NCBI GenBank assembly: GCA_026645635.1
Contig: JAPKMV010000260.1
Coordinates: forward strand, 1-5,739
Reading direction: 5' to 3'
Source: Caldilineaceae bacterium
Lineage (GTDB): Bacteria; Chloroflexota; Anaerolineae; Caldilineales; Caldilineaceae
DNA length: 5,739 nucleotides
This document shows positions 1 through 4,562 of this stretch, piece after piece; positions within the stretch are counted from its first letter, which is position 1; each line of letters opens with the position of its first letter. The notes beneath the pieces were generated by a model, which was given only the letters and a program-made list of their open reading frames with translations, had not been told where the DNA came from and ran no database searches. Made by a program: the position numbers and the translations under genes.

Positions 1-253
1 TTTGATGTATTGTCAACACCAAGAATGACGATTCGTGTCGCCTTCTGCACTGGTTCTCTTTTCAAGAATCGCCCTACCTGCTTGTCTGTAGACCAACCGG
101 GCGTCCACCCGGAAGGTCGCTGAACGCTCCGGCTCCCTGACCGTCCGGGGCGGCCAGACCAGTTCCCGTCTCCCCCTATTGCAAACGCAATGCCCGCTGT
201 CCACAGGCGTCAACCGTGCGCCCTGTTTGTTTCCGTCCACCCCATTCCCTGTT
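1..253. other. Left-edge non-coding stretch
   Basis: I see no supportable gene here. The open frames are short, on the opposite strand, lack a ribosome binding site and have no recognisable protein pattern. Visible structure is limited to a small hairpin (CCGGG at 97-101 with CCCGG at 108-112, six-base loop, no T-tract after it), one copy of the ATTGC-N4-GCAAT repeat at 178-191, and the approach to the promoter that starts near 254. The stretch could be the tail of an upstream transcription unit cut by the window edge. Confidence 0.5.
178..191. repeat. ATTGC-N4-GCAAT palindromic repeat, copy 1
   Basis: The 14-mer ATTGCAAACGCAAT has 5-bp inverted arms around an AAAC centre. The same 14-mer recurs at 4452-4465, its first 13 bases recur at 3602-3614, and a one-base variant lies at 4525-4538. 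This copy is intergenic, upstream of the first promoter. Function is unknown; a REP-like element or a protein-binding site would fit. Confidence 0.6.
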
Positions 254-295
254 TTGCCCTATATCATTATTGATGATATAATTATCACTATTGAT
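254..295 (+). promoter_or_regulatory. Sigma70-type promoter P1 with overlapping operator sites
   Basis: TTGCCC (254-259) and a perfect TATAAT (277-282) are separated by 17 bases, which predicts a start near 289 and a leader of about 45 bases before the ATG at 335. The spacer and the region just downstream hold two copies of ATCA-N4-TGAT (263-274 and 284-295), 21 bases apart, or about two helical turns. The first copy sits inside the larger palindrome TATATCAT-N5-ATGATATA (260-280), which runs from the spacer into the -10. Sites in this position would let a dimeric repressor block RNA polymerase. Promoter P2 (1165-1193) carries nearly the same block. Promoter assignment is by sequence match; the operator role is inferred. 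Confidence 0.7.
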
Positions 296-334
296 GGTTG
301 TTGGTCAAATCCAGTTTTTCAGGAGGGGGACAAG

Positions 335-886
335 ATGAACGCTCAGAACGAAGGAACAACCAGCCGGTTCGTGCTCTGGACGGTGGATGGGCAGGCGGGG
401 GCGGTGGGCCGTCAGATGGCGAAGTCGCCTGCGGTGGAAGGCGTGGAGATTGACGAGGACGGTAGCAGCGTGGTCGTCAACCTGGCCGAGCCGCTGTCTG
501 CGCTGCGCTGTGAAGGGCTGGAAACGGCCTGTGAGAACTTCGCTGCGGAGGCGTTGGGCGACGATCTCTACGACGCCGTGGAGATGGCGACGGTGGGTCG
601 CTCTCCCCGTGCGGCTGAGGCGCAGCCGACCATCGAAGCGGCGGCCCAGGTCTTCGCCGTGCTGGTGACGGCCATCGACTACGACGAAATGGGCGAAGCC
701 GACGACCTGCTGCACGGGTACGTCCTACAGCACGTCCAGCACTACGCCGCCCGCTTTGGCGAAACCGACTTCGCCCGTGCGTGCCTCTCAGCCCTGATTG
801 ACGCCGAAGTGTGCGACCCGGTGGAAGTATTGGCCGACTACTTTGCGATTCCGGCCATTGCGATTCTGGCGGAGGAAGCTGCGTAG
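335..886 (+). CDS. Hypothetical acidic protein, 183 aa
   Basis: I do not recognise the family. The start at 335 is chosen because a strong Shine-Dalgarno AGGAGG lies at 321-326, eight bases upstream, and promoter P1 ends just before it; the frame is open further upstream, but that part lies before the promoter. The protein is strongly acidic (about 33 Asp/Glu against about 8 Lys/Arg by my count) and rich in alanine. The C-terminal half reads as amphipathic helices (residues about 100-183), for example AIDYDEMGEADDLL and FARACLSALIDAEV. There is no signal peptide or clear membrane segment. The stop codon TAG abuts the ATG of the next gene, so the two are almost certainly cotranscribed and translationally coupled. 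High acidity is seen in DNA-mimic and anti-restriction proteins of mobile elements, but nothing specific here supports that reading. Confidence 0.8.
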   Translation: MNAQNEGTTSRFVLWTVDGQAGAVGRQMAKSPAVEGVEIDEDGSSVVVNLAEPLSALRCEGLETACENFAAEALGDDLYDAVEMATVGRSPRAAEAQPTIEAAAQVFAVLVTAIDYDEMGEADDLLHGYVLQHVQHYAARFGETDFARACLSALIDAEVCDPVEVLADYFAIPAIAILAEEAA

Positions 887-1108
887 ATGAGCAAATATGT
901 TTCCCTCTGCTGGCACCCCTGGCGCAGCAACCCACTGGACTACATCGACGCCCGGCTGACGACGCCGGAGGGGGATGCAGTCCAGTTGACCCGTGAAGGG
1001 CTGCACTTCGTCGTCCGGCTGAACGGCAGAGAGATCATCCGCACCATCGACAACGCTGCAACCTGCGCGGCGCTGGATTCCATCGAAGCGGGTCTGTCCA
1101 TCGGCTAG
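887..1108 (+). CDS. Hypothetical small protein, 73 aa
   Basis: The ATG directly follows the TAG of the upstream gene with no intervening base. A GGAGGA ribosome binding site lies within the last codons of that gene, about ten bases before the start. The product (N-terminus MSKYVSLCWHPWR) contains a probable beta-rich middle (VQLTREGLHFVVRLNGREII, residues 32-51) followed by a helix-forming tail that includes AATCAALDSIEAGL. No known domain is recognised. Coupling suggests that its product works with, or is dosed relative to, the acidic protein. No clear terminator follows. The next promoter, P2, begins 56 bases after the stop. Confidence 0.75.
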   Translation: MSKYVSLCWHPWRSNPLDYIDARLTTPEGDAVQLTREGLHFVVRLNGREIIRTIDNAATCAALDSIEAGLSIG

Positions 1109-1141
1109 AGCGCCCCGCTGCCCAACCAAACATCAGCAGAA

Positions 1142-1156
1142 TTGATGAATCATCAA
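1142..1156. promoter_or_regulatory. Perfect palindrome TTGATGA-A-TCATCAA
   Basis: A 15-base perfect inverted repeat with 7-bp arms and a single central base. It sits nine bases upstream of the -35 of promoter P2. Its arms share the TGATGA/TCATCA core of the sites inside P1 and P2, so it is a plausible upstream site for the same regulator. The role is inferred from position and similarity. Confidence 0.5.
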
Positions 1157-1164
1157 ATTGGCGC

Positions 1165-1198
1165 TTGACATTCATCATTTTTGATGATATATTTATCA
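1165..1198 (+). promoter_or_regulatory. Sigma70-type promoter P2 with operator in the spacer
   Basis: A perfect TTGACA (1165-1170), a 17-base spacer and TATATT (1188-1193) predict a start near 1200. The spacer contains TCATCA-TTTT-TGATGA (1172-1187), a 6-bp-arm inverted repeat with the same ATCA-N4-TGAT core as P1. From the spacer to TATCA the two promoters match at most positions. No coding sequence starts soon after it: the first convincing ATG is at 1688, so the transcript begins with almost 490 bases of non-coding sequence. Confidence 0.75.
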
Positions 1199-1499
1199 GC
1201 GTAAGTGATAAGTGACGGCGAACGCCGGTAGACACGGAAGGGGGATAGAGACAACCGAGAACCCGCCGAAGGGCGGGCTGGTGAACGAGAGACGAGCCGC
1301 AGCGCCAGGGTCACAAGAGGGCGCTGAACAAATGTCAGGTGACTTGACCCTTCGGCTTGTGCGGGCCGGTTGAACGGGTGACAAAGAGAAGGGTTGACCC
1401 GCACCGGCCGCCAGTCGCACAGCCGGAAAGCCCTGGAGAGACCAGCACGACACTCCGGTAGGGTGTTCAAGCGAGCGACAAATGAGATTTCACAGAAGT

Positions 1500-1521
1500 G
1501 CTTGATGGCTGTCCCCTGGGA
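1500..1521 (+). repeat. Left arm of 22-bp perfect inverted repeat
   Basis: This arm, with core TTGATGGCTGTCCCCTGGGA, is exactly reverse-complementary to 1633-1654 over 22 bases. The two arms enclose 111 bases. Either they form the closing stem of a structured RNA, or they are terminal repeats of a 155-bp MITE-like insertion. No target-site duplication is visible next to the arms, which slightly favours the RNA reading. Confidence 0.85.
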
Positions 1522-1632
1522 AAACGCACGGGTAGCGGCCGTGAATGCGTCAAGTGAGTATCAGGGTGGTTCCTGTGAGGGGCTTGGCGTGTGAATCGCC
1601 TGACCAGCGACTGGGAGTTAACCAGCACTCCC

Positions 1633-1654
1633 TCCCAGGGGACAGCCATCAAGC
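1633..1654 (-). repeat. Right arm of 22-bp perfect inverted repeat
   Basis: Exact reverse complement of 1500-1521. Immediately inside it, GGGAGT (1613-1618) can pair with ACTCCC (1627-1632), whose last base abuts this arm, so the two helices could stack coaxially. The ATG of the next gene lies 34 bases downstream of the arm. Confidence 0.85.
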
Positions 1655-1687
1655 GGCAAGCTGTACAGTGACTATGAGGGACACCAG

Positions 1688-2227
1688 ATGAACGCAATTG
1701 TAGCGCAGGCGATGGCTCTGAATGATAGGATTGCGCAGGCTCAATCTGCGCAAGAAGCGGCGGTTCGGACGGCGCGTCGGGTTAGCATGATCGAAGCATG
1801 GACGCCGGTCTTCGCCGATCTGGTCGCCACAGTTTCGGGGCGCATGGAGAGCCAGGCGGCGATTCACGCCTGGCCGGAAGGCGATTCGTACATTCTCGTG
1901 GCGAACGGCCAGGACTGGCGCATGACCGTTGACGAGAGCTACCCAGAATACAACATCAGATTCGATCACGATGAGTTTGCGCCTGCTCGTCTGACCATCG
2001 ACGGCGTTCTTGGTGAAATCGGCGTCTACTGGATGCCAAGCGGGACGTACTTCTTGCCGCTGTCTGCCGCCGCTGCCGATGGCGAAATCCGTTGGGTAGC
2101 CCCCAGAATTCGAGATACGTTCGGCAATTGCGACTCTCCTAATGCCCCATCTGGATTGACGGGCGATCTGGTGGAAGCCGTCGCCAGCGCGTTACGGTCT
2201 GCGCCAGAGTACCAAGTGTTGGCATGA
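1688..2227 (+). CDS. Hypothetical protein, 179 aa
   Basis: I do not recognise the family. The ATG at 1688 follows a GAGGGA ribosome binding site (1676-1681), six bases before the start. An N-terminal helical, Ala/Gln-rich segment (residues about 1-35) precedes a region that looks beta-rich and aromatic (about 60-145, including SYILVANGQDWRMTVDE and IGVYWMPSGTYFLPL), then a helical tail (LTGDLVEAVASALRSA, residues about 158-173). No membrane span, signal peptide or catalytic signature is evident. This is the first gene after the structured leader and heads a packed run of genes ending with the methyltransferase, so its expression probably depends on P2 and on the leader. A phage or plasmid accessory role is inferred only from its neighbours. 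Confidence 0.75.
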   Translation: MNAIVAQAMALNDRIAQAQSAQEAAVRTARRVSMIEAWTPVFADLVATVSGRMESQAAIHAWPEGDSYILVANGQDWRMTVDESYPEYNIRFDHDEFAPARLTIDGVLGEIGVYWMPSGTYFLPLSAAAADGEIRWVAPRIRDTFGNCDSPNAPSGLTGDLVEAVASALRSAPEYQVLA

Positions 2228-2325
2228 CGAACGACCTTGCCCGGCAGTGGGCTGAGAAAGGAGATGCAAAAGAGGAATGGGCAAAGTCAAACACATCAGA
2301 CCTCGCACCCTCTGGGACGCCCTGA
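2224..2325 (+). CDS. Possible coupled mini-ORF, 33 aa
   Basis: The ATG overlaps the TGA of the upstream gene in the ATGA configuration typical of translational coupling. The frame runs 33 codons (MTNDLARQWAEKGDAKEEW...) and ends 49 bases inside the zinc-ribbon gene. The first 25 residues read as a plausible charged helix; the last eight overlap the next gene and look unconstrained. It has no independent ribosome binding site. It may be a real small protein, or only a device that carries ribosomes to the next start at 2277. The call is weak. Confidence 0.2.
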   Translation: MTNDLARQWAEKGDAKEEWAKSNTSDLAPSGTP

Positions 2326-2612
2326 CCGCTCCGCCGAACATACAGCACCCCATCAAACGGAAGCGTGACGGCAACTGGAGCGGAAGCGTGCCCGACGACG
2401 GGTCGTTCTGGATTCGTGTTTCTCAGAAACGAGTTTGCTTTGCCTGTCGCAAGGTGTGGCGCAGGCGGCGCAGAGTCGTCCGGGAACACGGCAGTCTCAC
2501 CAAATGCCCGGAGTGCGGACAGTCTTTGACGACAGTCAACCCTATGGCGCAAGTGCCGCGCCGCGCAAACAAGGCGGCATGGCGCAAAGCGCAGAAGCTG
2601 CTGCACAGATGA
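2277..2612 (+). CDS. Basic zinc-ribbon-like protein, 111 aa
   Basis: Two CxxC knuckles, C54-FA-C57 and C77-PE-C80, are separated by 19 residues, the pattern of a zinc ribbon. Between them runs a strongly basic stretch (KVWRRRRRVVR, residues 59-69). Overall I count about 27 Lys/Arg against 6 Asp/Glu, so nucleic-acid binding is likely, by inference. The C-terminus (residues 95-111, PRRANKAAWRKAQKLLHR) is a basic helix. The start at 2277 has GAGG too close to it (one-base spacing) and a better AAAGGAG 13 bases upstream, so initiation may rely on coupling from the preceding reading frame. Phage genomes often encode similar small zinc-ribbon proteins of unknown role. The family is not identified further. 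Confidence 0.7.
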   Translation: MGKVKHIRPRTLWDALTAPPNIQHPIKRKRDGNWSGSVPDDGSFWIRVSQKRVCFACRKVWRRRRRVVREHGSLTKCPECGQSLTTVNPMAQVPRRANKAAWRKAQKLLHR

Positions 2613-2652
2613 TTGGCAAGAGTAGCAAACAGGTAGAGAAAGGACGCTGTAC

Positions 2653-3189
2653 ATGATCGGCATTGGCTTTGACGGTGTGCTCACCGACTGCGACTACACG
2701 CCCGGCGCTGAGCCGGTAATCAACGCTGCGCTTGTGGCGATGCTGGCTGGCGCTGGCGTGCGGCGGGTTTCGATCCTCGCCAACCAGGGCGACCTGGCCT
2801 TCGGGGTCTGCAACCTGCTGCGCAAGGATGGGCGGGCTTACCCCAAGCCCCAGGACTTCTTACGGCGGCTGCACAGCGCACGGACGGCGCTCAAAGCGGC
2901 AGGCATCGACGTGGCGGAAGTGACCGTTGCGACCTACGCACATTCCGCCCTCCACAGCGCCAGCATCGAGGCGGCGCGCATCCTCAACCTCTTTGCGCCC
3001 TGTAACCTGCCATTCAAGGCGTGGTCTGGCGCAGACAAGCGGATGCCTAGCCCGGCCATGTTCCACAAGTTGGAAATTCCCCTGTCCGCCTTCTACGGCT
3101 GCTCCGACGAAGAAGAACAGGCGGCGCGGGCGGCGGGCGTGCCCTTCGTTCGGGTGGAACGGTTTGACGGGCTGAAGGTGGCGGCATGA
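2653..3189 (+). CDS. HAD-superfamily-like protein with degenerate active site, 178 aa
   Basis: The N-terminus MIGIGFDGVLTD aligns with HAD motif I, normally hhhDxDGT/VL. Here the nucleophile position is Gly5 while the second Asp (Asp7) is kept. A motif II-like segment, ILANQGD (41-47), resembles the T/SNQGG of the polynucleotide phosphatase/GmhB-type HADs. A motif III-type Lys (K129, followed by SPAMF) and a motif IV-like segment, YGCSDEEEQAARAAGVPFV (148-166), follow, with the usual GD...D reading GC...E. The fold assignment is fairly confident. Loss of the nucleophile suggests a non-catalytic or altered protein; HADs normally form an aspartyl-phosphate there. The start has a GAGAAAGGA ribosome binding site eight bases upstream. 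The stop overlaps the next ATG (ATGA), so translation is coupled to the small helical protein. Confidence 0.75.
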   Translation: MIGIGFDGVLTDCDYTPGAEPVINAALVAMLAGAGVRRVSILANQGDLAFGVCNLLRKDGRAYPKPQDFLRRLHSARTALKAAGIDVAEVTVATYAHSALHSASIEAARILNLFAPCNLPFKAWSGADKRMPSPAMFHKLEIPLSAFYGCSDEEEQAARAAGVPFVRVERFDGLKVAA

Positions 3190-3482
3190 ACGGCGATTCC
3201 AAGTACAAGTTGTTCCGCAACTACATGGTCAACGAACTACAGATTGGCCGGGCTGACATCGAACAGTGGACGAAAGAAGCCGTGGCCGTCGAAGTCGCCC
3301 GCATCGTCGGCCAGATCAACATGGACGCCCTGGTGCGGGAACAGGTGCGCCTGACGGTCAACGCAGTGCTGGCCGACACCATCGCCGGTCGTGAGCGCAG
3401 ATCGCTGCGCCAGGAGATCGCCGACCGGCTGGTCGATAGGCTCCTGGTGACGATCAACCGGTCTGCTTCAACGGGAGGGTGA
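3186..3482 (+). CDS. Hypothetical small helical protein, 98 aa
   Basis: The ATG overlaps the TGA of the HAD-like gene by four bases. The product (N-terminus MNGDSKYKLFRNYMVNELQI) is predicted by eye to be nearly all helical and rich in Arg, Glu and Val. Segments such as ADIEQWTKEAVAVEVARIVG (about 23-42) and RRSLRQEIADRLVDRLLVTI (about 71-90) look amphipathic and could mediate oligomerisation. No known domain is recognised. A GGGAGG motif in its last codons provides the ribosome binding site for the methyltransferase that follows two bases after its stop. Small proteins of this general look are common in phage accessory clusters. Confidence 0.75.
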   Translation: MNGDSKYKLFRNYMVNELQIGRADIEQWTKEAVAVEVARIVGQINMDALVREQVRLTVNAVLADTIAGRERRSLRQEIADRLVDRLLVTINRSASTGG

Positions 3483-3484
3483 GC

Positions 3485-4024
3485 ATGGCCGTTCACGCCC
3501 GTTTGGGGATGACTTCTGAGCACTACACGCCCGCCCGCTACGTGGATGCAGCGCGGGAGACGATGGGCGGGTGCATCGATCTCGACCCGGCCAGCAGCGC
3601 CATTGCAAACGCAACGGTGCAGGCGACGCGCTACTTCACCCGTGAAGATGACGGGCTGGCGCTGCCGTGGGGCGTAGCAGAACAGCCGGTGCGGGTCTTC
3701 CTCAACCCGCCCTACAGCGATTACCGGGGGCAGGCGGCGGACTGGGCCGACAAACTGGCGCACGAGTACGAATGCGGCCATGTGGGGCAGGCCGTGATGC
3801 TGGTCAACGCTTCGACCCTCTATCAAGCGGCCTTTCAGCAGTTGGTCTGGCGGGCGGCGCTCTGCTTCCCGAATCATCGCATCCGCTTCATCGACGCCGA
3901 GACCGGTCTGCCCCAAGACAAGCCGCCCCAACCGAGCGTCTTTCTCTATCTGGGTCGTCATCGGGATGCGTTCCACCGCTGCTTCAATCAGTTCGGGGCG
4001 ACGATGATGGGCTATCAGGTGTAG
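3485..4024 (+). CDS. Phage-type DNA N6-adenine methyltransferase (Dam family), 179 aa
   Basis: The enzyme should transfer a methyl group from S-adenosylmethionine to the N6 of adenine in a short target site. Signature segments are EHYTPARYVDAARETMGG (12-29), the family hallmark IDLDPASSA (31-39), ATRYFTREDDGLALPW (47-62) and the catalytic NPPYS (74-78), the (D/N)PPY motif of amino-methyltransferases. The region about 104-155 (AVMLVNAS, then RIRFIDAETGLPQ and PSVFLYLG) fits the family's remaining strands. Length and motif order match the small phage-encoded Dam proteins, and no key motif is missing. ATG 3485 is preferred to GTG 3479 because GGAGGG sits five bases before it. No restriction endonuclease is visible, so it is probably an orphan methyltransferase protecting or marking the element's DNA. 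The target sequence cannot be predicted. Confidence 0.92.
   Translation: MAVHARLGMTSEHYTPARYVDAARETMGGCIDLDPASSAIANATVQATRYFTREDDGLALPWGVAEQPVRVFLNPPYSDYRGQAADWADKLAHEYECGHVGQAVMLVNASTLYQAAFQQLVWRAALCFPNHRIRFIDAETGLPQDKPPQPSVFLYLGRHRDAFHRCFNQFGATMMGYQV
3602..3614. repeat. Partial copy of the ATTGC-N4-GCAAT repeat inside the methyltransferase gene
   Basis: The first 13 bases of the 14-mer occur here, encoding part of the IANAT residues after DLDPASSA. Because the protein family tends to have similar residues at this point, the match may be coding coincidence rather than a true repeat copy. Confidence 0.3.
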
Positions 4025-4055
4025 CCGCCCTTGCCCCTCTCCCCCAACATCTCCC

Positions 4056-4071
4056 CTCACGCCGCCGTGAG
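4056..4071 (+). terminator. Weak candidate terminator hairpin after the methyltransferase
   Basis: CTCACG (4056-4061) pairs with CGTGAG (4066-4071) around a CCGC loop, 31 bases after the methyltransferase stop and before the next promoter. There is no T-tract, so intrinsic termination is uncertain. Position between two transcription units is the main support. Confidence 0.25.
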
Positions 4072-4103
4072 ACGCTTCCCCGCAGCGCAAACCGATCTAC
4101 CTG

Positions 4104-4148
4104 TTTACAGGGTATCCGTGACGGTGTATTATCAGACACGGAGATACC
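4104..4148 (+). promoter_or_regulatory. Promoter and autoregulatory operator of the HigA-type gene
   Basis: TTTACA (4104-4109), 17 bases, and TATTAT (4127-4132) form a good sigma70-type promoter, with a start near 4139 and a very short leader. An inverted repeat, GGTATC-CGTG (4111-4120) with CACG-GAGATACC (4137-4148), two bases unpaired, straddles the -10 and the ribosome binding site. HigA antitoxins typically bind palindromes in their own promoter, so this is the likely autorepression site. GGAG at 4140-4143 is the ribosome binding site. Confidence 0.65.
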
Positions 4149-4150
4149 AA

Positions 4151-4438
4151 ATGATTCCAGATGATCGCATCCCAACCCATCCCGGCGTCGTGCTGCAAGA
4201 GGAGTTCCTTGCGCCGTTGGGCATTACGCAGGTTGCCCTGGCCAAACACCTGGGCGTGCCTACGCAGCGCATCAACGAGTTGATTCGGGGCAAACGGGGC
4301 GTGACGCCGGAGACCGCCTGGCTGTTGGCTGGCGCATTCCGCACGACGCCGCAGTTCTGGCTTAACTTGCAGGCCAACTACGACCTGGCGCTGAATCGCC
4401 CGAAGCAGGAGATTCAGCCGCTGGCGCTGGCCGCTTGA
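4151..4438 (+). CDS. higA: HigA-family addiction-module antitoxin, Xre-type HTH, 95 aa
   Basis: The product is a near full-length HigA antitoxin: RIPTHPGVVLQEEFLAPLGI (6-25), a helix-turn-helix covering TQVALAKHLGVPTQRINELI (26-45) then RGKRGVTPETAWLLAGAF, and the C-terminal FWLNLQANYDL (69-79) typical of the family. HigA binds DNA and neutralises the ribosome-dependent mRNA interferase HigB, and represses the shared operon. Start 4151 is chosen over an upstream in-frame ATG at 4031 because it matches the family N-terminus, follows GGAG by seven bases and lies just after its own promoter. higB normally precedes higA, but the upstream neighbour is the methyltransferase and the 126-base gap cannot encode it. 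This is therefore a solo antitoxin or stand-alone regulator, unless its toxin is encoded elsewhere. Confidence 0.9.
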   Translation: MIPDDRIPTHPGVVLQEEFLAPLGITQVALAKHLGVPTQRINELIRGKRGVTPETAWLLAGAFRTTPQFWLNLQANYDLALNRPKQEIQPLALAA

Positions 4439-4451
4439 TTGTCCGCCAGCC

Positions 4452-4465
4452 ATTGCAAACGCAAT
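4452..4465. repeat. ATTGC-N4-GCAAT palindromic repeat, copy 3
   Basis: Exact copy of the 14-mer at 178-191, placed 13 bases after the higA stop. It directly follows a second inverted repeat, GCTGGCG (4420-4426) with CGCCAGC (4444-4450), that spans the stop codon. Together these could form tandem hairpins at the 3' end of the higA transcript, though without a T-tract. Confidence 0.6.
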
Positions 4466-4524
4466 ACCGTGAGCAAAACCGAATCGACCCTAGACCGGCG
4501 TAAGCCGCCCAAACCCAACCGACC

Positions 4525-4538
4525 ATTGCCAACGCAAT
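4525..4538. repeat. ATTGC-N4-GCAAT palindromic repeat, copy 4 (one-base variant)
   Basis: ATTGCCAACGCAAT differs from copies 1 and 3 by one base in the centre, and its arms extend to 6 bp (CATTGC/GCAATG, 4524-4539). It lies 73 bases after copy 3 and 24 bases before the start of the EAD1-TIR gene, so it could also act as a regulatory site for that gene. Confidence 0.55.
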
Positions 4539-4562
4539 GAACACAGCAGCCGACCACTGACC

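Larger units (their letters stand above)
1199..1687 (+). ncRNA. Candidate large structured RNA or long operon leader
   Basis: No frame in this stretch looks protein-coding, yet it lies right behind the excellent promoter P2 and is dense in potential stems. These are 1216-1219/1224-1227; 1262-1267/1272-1277; 1300-1306/1320-1326 (7 bp); 1361-1370/1403-1411 with one bulged G, enclosing 1375-1379/1397-1401; 1433-1436/1442-1445; 1450-1455/1461-1466; and a 22-bp perfect closing stem 1500-1521/1633-1654. Inside that stem lie smaller hairpins at 1527-1543, 1562-1575, 1586-1600 and 1613-1632. I could not match it to RNase P, tmRNA, group I or group II introns. No U-tract terminator follows, so it may continue into the gene at 1688 as a leader. 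Exact ends are unknown. Confidence 0.4.

Noticed and set aside
1394..1594. 66-codon open frame inside the structured region
   Set aside because: It has no ribosome binding site and no protein-like pattern, and it crosses the arm of the 22-bp inverted repeat.
1199..1687. RNase P RNA, tmRNA, group I/II intron or retron RNA identity for the structured region
   Set aside because: I saw short look-alikes (GGAAAGCCC at 1425-1433, CACAGAA at 1491-1497), but not the full P4 or other diagnostic core motifs, no CCA-type tRNA end, no domain V, and no reverse transcriptase gene in the window.
3221..4090. Long open frame on the minus strand (289 codons)
   Set aside because: It is antisense to the convincing methyltransferase gene and the small helical protein gene, and its translation shows no domain. 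High GC makes such shadow frames common.
4085..4176. Possible remnant of a HigB toxin C-terminus before higA (DGVLSDTEI resembling the DVEIVDYH end)
   Set aside because: The similarity is only a few residues, the frame runs past the higA start, and no upstream part of HigB is present in any frame.
4420..4450. Inverted repeat over the higA stop as an intrinsic terminator
   Set aside because: The arms pair over 7 bp but the loop is 17 bases and no T-tract follows.
4537..4560. Tiny ORF (7 codons) ending two bases before the EAD1-TIR start
   Set aside because: It is too short to judge and has no ribosome binding site. It could be a coupling peptide, but nothing supports this beyond position.
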